This document shows positions 1 through 5,588 of a DNA stretch of 6,948 nt, one piece after another. A program made the translations under genes and the position numbers. The stretch spans positions 1 through 6,948 of the forward strand of contig JAUHVN010000148.1 in the NCBI GenBank assembly GCA_030425055.1. The letters run 5' to 3'. The notes beneath the pieces were generated by a model. It was not told the origin of the DNA. It was given only the letters and a program-made list of their open reading frames with translations, and searched no databases. This DNA is from Actinomycetes bacterium (GTDB taxonomy: Bacteria; Actinomycetota; Actinomycetes; Actinomycetales; Microbacteriaceae). Every line of letters starts with the position of its first letter. Position 1 is the first letter of the stretch.

Positions 1-4
1 GCTC

Positions 5-16
5 CGCGCATGCGCG
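5..16. repeat. 12-bp perfect palindrome upstream of the peptidase operon
   Basis: The sequence CGCGCATGCGCG equals its own reverse complement. It lies about 135 bp upstream of the zinc peptidase start. It could be an operator half-site or part of a feature of the gene beyond the window edge, but alternating CG tracts make chance palindromes fairly likely in DNA this GC-rich. No function is assigned. Confidence 0.3.
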
Positions 17-82
17 ATTCGCCGCGGTCGAACGAAACGGTCGGTGGGGGGTGCCGGCCGGCGGACGCGGTGCATACCCGTT

Positions 83-96
83 CGCGCGGCCGCGCG
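83..96. repeat. 14-bp perfect palindrome upstream of the peptidase operon
   Basis: CGCGCGGCCGCGCG is a perfect 14-bp palindrome centred on a GGCC core, about 55 bp upstream of the zinc peptidase start. A dyad here, just upstream of the proposed promoter, would suit a regulator-binding site. A low-complexity GC tract is the competing explanation. Confidence 0.3.
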
Positions 97-113
97 CAAG
101 CGGCGCTGTGCCT

Positions 114-130
114 CCCGGGCGGCGCCCGGG
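114..130. repeat. 7-bp inverted repeat with 3-nt loop, next to the proposed promoter
   Basis: CCCGGGC (114-120) and GCCCGGG (124-130) are exact reverse complements separated by GGC. The dyad ends 8 bp before the -10-like box at 139-144, so it covers the -35 region of the proposed promoter. It could be an operator there, or the hairpin terminator of an upstream gene, although no T-run follows it. Visible symmetry is the only evidence. Confidence 0.35.
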
Positions 131-138
131 CTGCGGGG

Positions 139-144
139 TAGCGT
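139..144 (+). promoter_or_regulatory. -10-like element (TAGCGT), probable leaderless promoter of the peptidase operon
   Basis: TAGCGT fits the actinobacterial TANNNT -10 consensus and ends 6 nt before the ATG at 151, so transcription would be expected to begin at or next to the A of that ATG. No purine-rich Shine-Dalgarno sequence precedes the ATG (the ten bases before it are GCGTGTGCCC), which agrees with leaderless translation, a common mode in actinobacteria. I see no recognisable -35 box; the region at the expected distance is taken up by the inverted repeat at 114-130. The placement is inferred from spacing. Confidence 0.5.
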
Positions 145-150
145 GTGCCC

Positions 151-1026
151 ATGACGTTCAACGATGGCGCGCGGGTGGGGGGCAACACCGCGCGTCGCAG
201 GGGTGCCGGCGCGGCGATCGCCGGCAGCGGGATCGCCGGTGTCGGCGCGCTCGCGGTGCTCCTGTTCAGCCTCTTCACCGGCCAGGACCTCACCGGTCTG
301 CTCGGCGGCGCCCCCGTGAGCGGCGGAACGGGCGGCGGCGAGACCGAGATCGCGCAGTGCGAGACCGGCGCCGACGCCAACGCGCGCGACGACTGCCGGC
401 TCGCCGCCGCATCGCTGAACCTCGACCAGTTCTGGCAGGGTCACGTCGAGGGATACCGGGCGCCGCAGCTGATCATCGTCGACGGTTCGACGCCGACCCG
501 CTGCGGCACGGCGTCGAACGCGACCGGTCCCTTCTACTGCCCGCCCGAAGAGACCGTCTTCGTCGACCCGACGTTCTTCGCGCTGCTGCGCGAGCGCTTC
601 GACGCGACCGCCGGGCCGCTCGCCCAGCTGTACGTGCTGGCGCACGAGTACGGCCACCACGTGCAGTACATCGTCGGCGTCATGGACCGGTACCCGAACG
701 ACGGCACGGGTCCCGACAGCAACGGCGTGCGCACCGAACTCCAGGCCGACTGCTTCGCGGGGGCGTGGGTGGCCGACATCACCGAGCAGGTGGACGAGAA
801 CGGCGTCCCGTTCATGCAGGAGCCGACACCGCAGCAGATCGCCGACGCGCTGGATGCCGCGGCGACGGTCGGCGACGATCACATCCAGCGCGAGTCCGGG
901 GGCCTGGTGAACCCCGAGAGCTGGACGCACGGGTCGAGCGAGCAGCGGCAGCGCTGGTTCGACGAGGGATACCGCGGCGGAGTGGCCGCGTGCGACACCT
1001 TCTCGGTGTCCGGGGGGAATCTATGA
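151..1026 (+). CDS. Membrane-anchored neutral zinc metallopeptidase (YpfJ / PF04228 family)
   Basis: Predicted 291-residue zinc-dependent peptidase with a single N-terminal membrane anchor and an extracytoplasmic catalytic domain. An Arg cluster (15-17) precedes a hydrophobic segment at about 21-42, then a Gly-rich linker (52-63). The zinc site is H165-E-Y-G-H169 (HExxH, Glu166 catalytic), with E196 of the following ELQADC block the likely third ligand; HEYGHHVQ and ELQADCFAG are hallmarks of this family. The C-terminal NPESWTHGSSEQR (254-266) and ACDTF ending are also typical. Six cysteines (70, 82, 118, 130, 201, 281) all follow the membrane segment and could form disulfides. Length matches the family (about 290 residues). 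ATG 151 is preferred to GTG 145 because the MTFNDGARVGG start is family-like and fits the leaderless promoter. The stop overlaps the next gene by 4 bp. The physiological substrate of this family is, to my knowledge, unknown. Confidence 0.93.
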   Translation: MTFNDGARVGGNTARRRGAGAAIAGSGIAGVGALAVLLFSLFTGQDLTGLLGGAPVSGGTGGGETEIAQCETGADANARDDCRLAAASLNLDQFWQGHVEGYRAPQLIIVDGSTPTRCGTASNATGPFYCPPEETVFVDPTFFALLRERFDATAGPLAQLYVLAHEYGHHVQYIVGVMDRYPNDGTGPDSNGVRTELQADCFAGAWVADITEQVDENGVPFMQEPTPQQIADALDAAATVGDDHIQRESGGLVNPESWTHGSSEQRQRWFDEGYRGGVAACDTFSVSGGNL

Positions 1027-2000
1027 CACAGCCAGAACATCTCGACGAGATCCTCTATCCGAGGATCAAGCCGTACGACAGGGGCGAGCTGCTCGTCGGA
1101 GAGGGCAATCGGGTCTACTACGAGCAGTGCGGCAACCCCGAGGGCAAGCCGGTGGTGTTCCTCCACGGTGGGCCGGGGGCCGGCCTGTCGAAGTGGCACC
1201 GCCGCTTCTTCGACCCCGAGCGCTATCGCATCGTGCTGCTCGACCAGCGCGGCTGCGGGCGCAGCATCCCGCACGCCTCCGACCCCGACGCCGACCTGCG
1301 CCACAACACGACGTGGCACCTCGTGGCCGACCTCGAGCTGCTGCGCCGCAATCTCGGCATCGAGACGTGGATGGTCTTCGGCGGGTCGTGGGGCAGCGCG
1401 CTCGCCCTCGCGTACGCGCAGACCCATCCCGAGGCCGTGTCCGAGATCGTGCTGCGCGGCATCTTCACGCTGCGCCGCCACGAGCTGGAGTGGTTCTACG
1501 AAGGCGGGGCCTCGGCGATCTTCCCCGACCTGTGGGAGGACTTCATCGCGCCCATCCCCGTGCTCGAACGCGCGCACCTCATCGAGGCGTACCACCGCCG
1601 GCTCGCCGATCCCGACCCGGCGGTGCACGTACCCGCGGCGGTCGCGTGGTCGCGGTGGGAGGCGGCGACCCTCACTCTCGAGCACGACGACGAGCTGGTG
1701 GCATCCATGACCGAGCCGAAGGCGGCGACCGCCTTCGCGCGCATCGAGAACCACTACTTCCTGCACGGCGGCTGGTTCCGCGAGGGGCAGCTCATCGGCG
1801 GCGTCGACGCGATCCGGCACATCCCGGCGGTCATCGTGCAGGGCCGCTACGACGTGTGCACGCCCATCATGACCGCGTGGGACCTGCACCGCGCGTGGCC
1901 CGAGGCCGAGCTGGTCGTGGTGCCGGATGCCTCGCACTCGGCTTCCGAGCCGGGCATCGCCGCCGCACTGCGCGCCGCGACCGACCGCTTCGCGGGCTGA
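1023..2000 (+). CDS. pip: Prolyl aminopeptidase (proline iminopeptidase)
   Basis: A 325-residue cytoplasmic serine peptidase of the alpha/beta-hydrolase fold (MEROPS S33) that removes N-terminal proline from peptides. HGGPG at 48-52 is the oxyanion-hole loop, DQRGCGRS (74-81) is the family signature, and the nucleophile elbow GGSWG places the catalytic serine at 122. Asp277 in GRYD and His305 in DASH complete the triad, and residues about 145-250 form the helical cap. The N-terminal LYPRIKPYDRG and the length fit characterised Pip enzymes; no signal peptide is present. The ATG at 1023 overlaps the upstream stop as ATGA, with a G-rich stretch 5 nt before it as a weak ribosome-binding site, so translational coupling to the zinc peptidase is likely. 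The frame stays open upstream to 51, but that extension is an out-of-frame reading of the peptidase gene and has no Pip-like sequence. Confidence 0.96.
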   Translation: MTQPEHLDEILYPRIKPYDRGELLVGEGNRVYYEQCGNPEGKPVVFLHGGPGAGLSKWHRRFFDPERYRIVLLDQRGCGRSIPHASDPDADLRHNTTWHLVADLELLRRNLGIETWMVFGGSWGSALALAYAQTHPEAVSEIVLRGIFTLRRHELEWFYEGGASAIFPDLWEDFIAPIPVLERAHLIEAYHRRLADPDPAVHVPAAVAWSRWEAATLTLEHDDELVASMTEPKAATAFARIENHYFLHGGWFREGQLIGGVDAIRHIPAVIVQGRYDVCTPIMTAWDLHRAWPEAELVVVPDASHSASEPGIAAALRAATDRFAG

Positions 2001-2011
2001 GCTGCGCGCGG

Positions 2012-3643
2012 TCAGCGGGCGATCCGCTCCGCGGCAACCTCCCCGATCACGATTGCGGGGGCGTTCGTGTGCCCGCGGATGATCGTCGGCATGACGGAGG
2101 CGTCGGCGACCCGCAGGCCCGTCACTCCGCGTACGCGCAAATCGGGGTCGACGACGGATCCCTCGTCGGCGCCCATCCGCGCAGTCCCGACCGGGTGGTA
2201 CAGCGTGTGCGAGTAGCGGCGCAGCGCCAGCTCGATCCGCTCGGCCGCCGTCATGCGCTCGCCGCCGTCGGGCTGCACCCACCCGCCGGTGGTCACCGTG
2301 CGCAGCGCGTCGGTGTCGACGAGCCGCTCGCACTCCATGAGGCCCGCACGCATCGTCTCGGCATCGATGCCCTCGGGGTCGGAGAGGTACGCCGGATCGA
2401 TGAGCGGCTTCTCGGTCGGATCCGCCGACGCCAGACGCACCGTGCCGCGGCTGTGCGGACGCAGCAGGATCGCTCCGACCGTGATGCCCTCGGCCGGCAG
2501 CGGCACGAGCCCTTCGCCGACGTACGGCGCCGGCGCGAAGATGATCTCGATGTCGGGCAGCCCTGCCGGCACCCCGGCGCGGTCGGCGACGGGGGTGCGC
2601 ACGAAGCCGTAGGCCTCGGCGACGTTGCTGGTCAGCATCCCACGGCGCGTGGCGAGGTAGCGGGCGAGCTGCGACGGATGCTCGGCCGTGAAGAGCGTCC
2701 CCCCGCGGGCAGCGGGTGCGAGCCCGGCCACGAGGTGGTCCTGCAGGTTCGCGCCGACGCCGGGGGAGTCGACGAGCACCGGCACACCGAGCTCGGCGAG
2801 ATGCTCTGCGGGCCCGATCCCGCTCAGCATCAGCAGCTGCGGGGTGTTCACCGCACCGCCGGCGAGCACGACCTCGTCGCGAGCGGTGGCGAGTCGCGTC
2901 ACGCCGTCGATCTCGACGTAGACCCCGGTCGCGCGCGGCACCTCGTCCGAGAAGTCGAAGGTCACGCGCCGCACCAAGGCCGACGTCACGACTCGCAGGT
3001 TCGCGCGACGGGCCGCGGGGCGCAGGTACGCGTCGGCGGTCGATGACCGAGCGCCGCGGTGCTGGGTGACGGCCGTCTGCGAGAAGCCCTGCGCGTCGGG
3101 CCGGTTCGGCGCGGTGACCTGGTGTCCCCGCTCGCGGGCCGCGGCGAGGAACGCGGCGGTATGGGGTCGCGGGTCGCGCTGCTGCTCGATCGGCTGGGCG
3201 CCGTCGGTGCCCTGCGTCGGATCGGACGGCGCCTCGGTGCGTTCGACCCGCCGGAATGCCGGCACCAGGGCATCCCACGACCAGCCCGGGCCCGCGGCAT
3301 CCGCCCACCCGTCGTAGTCGGCGGCGAAGCCGCGCACCCACATCATGGCGTTGAGCGAGGATGAGCCGCCGAGGGTCTTGCCGCGCGGCCAGAAGACCGT
3401 GCGGCCTTCGAGCTCGGGCTGCGGCACGGTGTCGTACCCCCAGTCGTACTCGCCGCGGAAGAGCTTCGAGAACGCGGCCGGCACGTGCAGTTCGAGGGCG
3501 CGGTCGGGCCCGCCGGCCTCGAGCAGCAGAACGCGGAGGTTCGGGTCTTCGCTCAGCCGCGCCGCGAGGGCGGCGCCGGCCGAACCTGCGCCGACGACGA
3601 TGACATCGGCGTCGAGGTCGATCGGTGCGGGGCGGCGGCTCAT
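2012..3643 (-). CDS. GMC-family FAD-dependent alcohol oxidoreductase (choline dehydrogenase-like)
   Basis: A 543-residue flavoenzyme of the glucose-methanol-choline family, expected to oxidise a primary alcohol to an aldehyde. Seen: the FAD dinucleotide-binding motif GAGSAG (18-23) with ribose-binding Glu42; GMC signature 1 around 87-105 (RGKTLGGSSS then LNAMMWVRG); signature 2 around 262-277 (GGAVNTPQLLMLSGIG); and the C-terminal catalytic pair His483 (YHPVGTARMG) and Asn527 (GHTNAP). Their 44-residue spacing equals that of choline oxidase His466/Asn510. Leu97 occupies the place of the choline-oxidase histidine that carries covalent FAD, so flavin here should be non-covalent. The start ATG overlaps the upstream ALDH stop by 4 bp, implying translational coupling; the stop lies 11 nt from the convergent pip stop. 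Annotation pipelines would probably say choline dehydrogenase, but the substrate is not established. No signal peptide or twin-arginine leader is seen. Confidence 0.92.
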   Translation of the reverse strand: MSRRPAPIDLDADVIVVGAGSAGAALAARLSEDPNLRVLLLEAGGPDRALELHVPAAFSKLFRGEYDWGYDTVPQPELEGRTVFWPRGKTLGGSSSLNAMMWVRGFAADYDGWADAAGPGWSWDALVPAFRRVERTEAPSDPTQGTDGAQPIEQQRDPRPHTAAFLAAARERGHQVTAPNRPDAQGFSQTAVTQHRGARSSTADAYLRPAARRANLRVVTSALVRRVTFDFSDEVPRATGVYVEIDGVTRLATARDEVVLAGGAVNTPQLLMLSGIGPAEHLAELGVPVLVDSPGVGANLQDHLVAGLAPAARGGTLFTAEHPSQLARYLATRRGMLTSNVAEAYGFVRTPVADRAGVPAGLPDIEIIFAPAPYVGEGLVPLPAEGITVGAILLRPHSRGTVRLASADPTEKPLIDPAYLSDPEGIDAETMRAGLMECERLVDTDALRTVTTGGWVQPDGGERMTAAERIELALRRYSHTLYHPVGTARMGADEGSVVDPDLRVRGVTGLRVADASVMPTIIRGHTNAPAIVIGEVAAERIAR

Positions 3644-5427
3644 GACCGCAGCGCCCCGGCGACGATGCGCGACAGCGTGCGCGCGTCGGGCGTGAGGCGG
3701 TAGCGGGTGAAGTCCTCACACACCGCGGCGCCGGTGCGCGAGGTGACGAACCACGGCGGCTTGGGCAGCACCGAGAAGCGGCCTCGGCCGGTCAGCGCGC
3801 CGGCCGAGCGCGGGAACGGCCGGAACGGTCCCCGCGCGACGGAGCGCTCGGCGCGGTCGAGCAGCAGCGCGTTGTGCACGATGCCGATTCCGCTGCCCGG
3901 GTCCTGCAGCGTGTTGCCCGGGTAGGCGCCCCACGTGAGGGTGGGCATCATGAAGACGAAGGCCGTCCACGTGTTGATGGCGATCGCCCCGTAGCGCAGG
4001 TCGGCGATCGCGCGCTCGAACCCGTCGCCGAGCGCGGCCTCGGTGTCGGGGTCGATGAGCACGTTGGCGCCGAGCGTGCCGGCGAGCGCGCTGTTCGCGC
4101 GGACGACGGCGGCGTCGAGGAACTCCTGCCCGTTGCCCGGGAGGCTGACCACGCCGAGGACGGGAGCGAAGTACTCGGTCTGCTCGAGGGCGCGCGGGTC
4201 GGCGTCGCCGTCGATCTCGACGAGCGCGCGCGTGCGGTCGGCGAACCACGTGGCATCCGGATAGTCGGATGCGGCGGCATCCAGCCGCGCCTGCGCGCCG
4301 GGGTACCACGGGGTGCGGTGGGGCGCCGACCCGTACGCGTCGCGGAGCGCGTCGAGGAACGCGTCGCGCTGATCCCAATCCGAGCTCACCACCACGACCT
4401 GGCCGGCGATGCAGTTGTGGCCGCTGTTCTCGAGCCGCATCGTCGCGATGTTCTCTGCCTGATAGGCGAGGTCGGCGTCGGTCCACCGGCCGGGCACGAC
4501 GATGATCGGCGAGACGCCGCCGAGCTCGGCGGTGACGGGCTTGCGCACCACGGGGCGGTTCTCGCGGCGGCGCCGCTTCGCCTGCGGTCCTGTGCCCCAC
4601 ACGATGGTGTCGAGCGTCGCGGCGGCGCCCGTGATGTGCACGTGCTCGACGGCCGGATGCTGCGTGAGGTAGGCGCCGACCTCGCCGCCGCCGCTCACGA
4701 TGCGCACGAGGCCCGGCTCGATCAGCGGAGCCAACACGCGCTCGAAGACCGGCAGCAGGCGGTCGTGGGTCGGATTGACCTTGAGGAGGATCACGCGGTT
4801 GTGGGCGAACAGCTCGGTCAGCACGTCGGCGAAGGGGATGGATGCCACGTTGCCGGCGCCGAGCACGAGCCCGATCTCGGCGGGCTCGGTCGGGGTCAGC
4901 TGACCGAGTCCGGCCGCCGCACGCAACTCGTCGGCGGTCGCGCCGGGCTCGAACCACACCTCGCCGGTGAAGCCCGACAGCAGCAGACTGTCGGCGACGG
5001 TCAGCGGGAAGGTCTGCGCGCGCAGGCGGCCGCCGGGCGCGGGAACGAGGTCGATGCCGTCGAGCGGACTGTGGCCCGCGGCCAGCTTCGCGAGCGTCGC
5101 GCGCAGGGCGTCCACCGTGGTGACGGCGTTGTGCGGGCCCTCGAGCCAGACCTCGCCGCGCAGCGGACTGTCGGGTGCGAGACCTGCGATCGCGGCGGCG
5201 GTCTCGGCCCACTCCTCGGCGTGAGCGGCCAGGGTCTCGTGCAGGCGCTCGAGCAGCCGCATCCGCTGGGTCAGAGTGAGGTGCGGCCACACGCGGCGCC
5301 CGTCGGCCAGTGCGTCGAGAGCGGCGTCGATGCGCTCGCGGTCGGCGTCGGCGACTTCGGGCCCGCTCGCGGCGCGGGCGGGGGATGCCGCGGGGCGCGG
5401 CTTCTTCGCGGTCTGGGTGGGGGACAC
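3640..5427 (-). CDS. Aldehyde dehydrogenase superfamily protein, divergent long-form type
   Basis: A 595-residue protein (from GTG 5427), longer than the usual 480-500-residue ALDH. Seen: an Ala/Pro-rich N-terminus; LGAGNVASI (189-197) and LLKVNP (214-219) in the nucleotide-binding half, Lys216 matching the ALDH cofactor lysine; ITGAAA (265-270); a basic insertion KRRRR (284-288); general base Glu301 in ELGG; nucleophile Cys339 in SGHNC; and a TEYFAPVL block (417-424) equivalent to the ALDH EEIFGPVL motif. About 95 residues follow the conserved NTW segment at 485-487 as a C-terminal extension. NAD(P)-dependent oxidation of an aldehyde to an acid is expected, on the product of the adjacent GMC enzyme. 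GTG 5427 is chosen because AAGGAG lies 4 nt upstream; GTG 5445 lies upstream of that site and almost at the predicted transcript start. It is not a canonical BetB; substrate unknown. Confidence 0.85.
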   Translation of the reverse strand: MSPTQTAKKPRPAASPARAASGPEVADADRERIDAALDALADGRRVWPHLTLTQRMRLLERLHETLAAHAEEWAETAAAIAGLAPDSPLRGEVWLEGPHNAVTTVDALRATLAKLAAGHSPLDGIDLVPAPGGRLRAQTFPLTVADSLLLSGFTGEVWFEPGATADELRAAAGLGQLTPTEPAEIGLVLGAGNVASIPFADVLTELFAHNRVILLKVNPTHDRLLPVFERVLAPLIEPGLVRIVSGGGEVGAYLTQHPAVEHVHITGAAATLDTIVWGTGPQAKRRRRENRPVVRKPVTAELGGVSPIIVVPGRWTDADLAYQAENIATMRLENSGHNCIAGQVVVVSSDWDQRDAFLDALRDAYGSAPHRTPWYPGAQARLDAAASDYPDATWFADRTRALVEIDGDADPRALEQTEYFAPVLGVVSLPGNGQEFLDAAVVRANSALAGTLGANVLIDPDTEAALGDGFERAIADLRYGAIAINTWTAFVFMMPTLTWGAYPGNTLQDPGSGIGIVHNALLLDRAERSVARGPFRPFPRSAGALTGRGRFSVLPKPPWFVTSRTGAAVCEDFTRYRLTPDARTLSRIVAGALRS

Positions 5428-5431
5428 GGCA

Positions 5432-5437
5432 CTCCTT
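5432..5437 (-). promoter_or_regulatory. Ribosome-binding site (AAGGAG) that fixes the ALDH start
   Basis: On the minus strand AAGGAG is followed by TGCC and then GTG at 5427. It is the best Shine-Dalgarno match I noticed in the window and decides between GTG 5427 and the in-frame GTG 5445, which would place this site inside the coding sequence. Confidence 0.7.
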
Positions 5438-5448
5438 CGGGCCACACC

Positions 5449-5454
5449 AGCCTA
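5449..5454 (-). promoter_or_regulatory. -10-like element (TAGGCT) of the ALDH-GMC operon
   Basis: On the minus strand TAGGCT matches TANNNT. Transcription starting about 7 nt downstream (near 5442) gives a leader of about 15 nt containing AAGGAG before GTG 5427, a compact arrangement. No good -35 box is seen at 16-18 nt; GTGACA lies 21 nt upstream, too far for a standard promoter. It implies that the ALDH-GMC pair can be transcribed independently of the transporter gene. Confidence 0.45.
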
Positions 5455-5524
5455 CGTCGCCGCGGTGGGACGCGGTGTCACGGTGGCTGCGACTGCGTCA
5501 TCCCGAAGCCGATGGGATCGCTGC

Positions 5525-5553
5525 GCGGCGCCACTCTCCTGGTGCGGCGCCAC
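5525..5553 (-). terminator. Possible hairpin terminator after the transporter gene, overlapping a 10-bp direct repeat
   Basis: GCGGCGCCAC occurs twice, at 5525-5534 and 5544-5553. The same stretch can fold: 5527-5531 pairs with 5547-5551 and 5532-5534 with 5542-5544, giving 8 base pairs with a 2-nt bulge and a 7-nt loop. It lies 36-64 nt downstream of the transporter stop and upstream of the proposed ALDH promoter, a sensible place for a terminator. No T-run follows on either strand, so intrinsic termination is uncertain. Confidence 0.25.
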
Positions 5554-5588
5554 CGGTTTCGAGCGCCGCGCCGGGAAACTGCCGCCGA

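Noticed and set aside
1..11. Possible divergent minus-strand gene starting with ATG at 11
   Set aside because: Only 11 nt lie inside the window, no ribosome-binding site precedes it, and the ATG is part of a 12-bp palindrome.
51..1022. In-frame upstream extension of the pip reading frame (a 649-residue fused ORF)
   Set aside because: The upstream part is an Arg/Ala/Gly-rich out-of-frame reading of the zinc peptidase gene with no family motif. Pip homology begins at ATG 1023 and the family length is about 315-325 residues.
2014..2028. Small hairpin (5-bp stem, 5-nt loop) at the pip/GMC convergence as a bidirectional terminator
   Set aside because: The stem AGCGG/CCGCT is too short, overlaps the end of the GMC coding sequence and has no T-run; it is likely chance in GC-rich DNA.
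1127..3046. Plus-strand open frame (639 residues) spanning the pip and GMC genes
   Set aside because: It crosses two convergent, well-supported genes out of frame; its Arg/Pro/Ala-rich composition is typical of a GC-rich shadow ORF.
2012..3643. Firm assignment of the GMC gene as betA (choline dehydrogenase)
   Set aside because: Motifs show only the GMC family. The partner ALDH is not BetB-like and no betaine genes are adjacent, so the symbol is unsupported.
879..3719. Minus-strand open frame (946 residues) over GMC, pip and part of the peptidase
   Set aside because: It is an out-of-frame shadow. The GMC gene in another minus frame has complete cofactor and catalytic motifs, and this frame has none.
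5428..5445. GTG 5445 as the ALDH start, adding six residues
   Set aside because: It lies upstream of the AAGGAG site and almost at the predicted transcription start, so it would have no leader and no ribosome-binding site.
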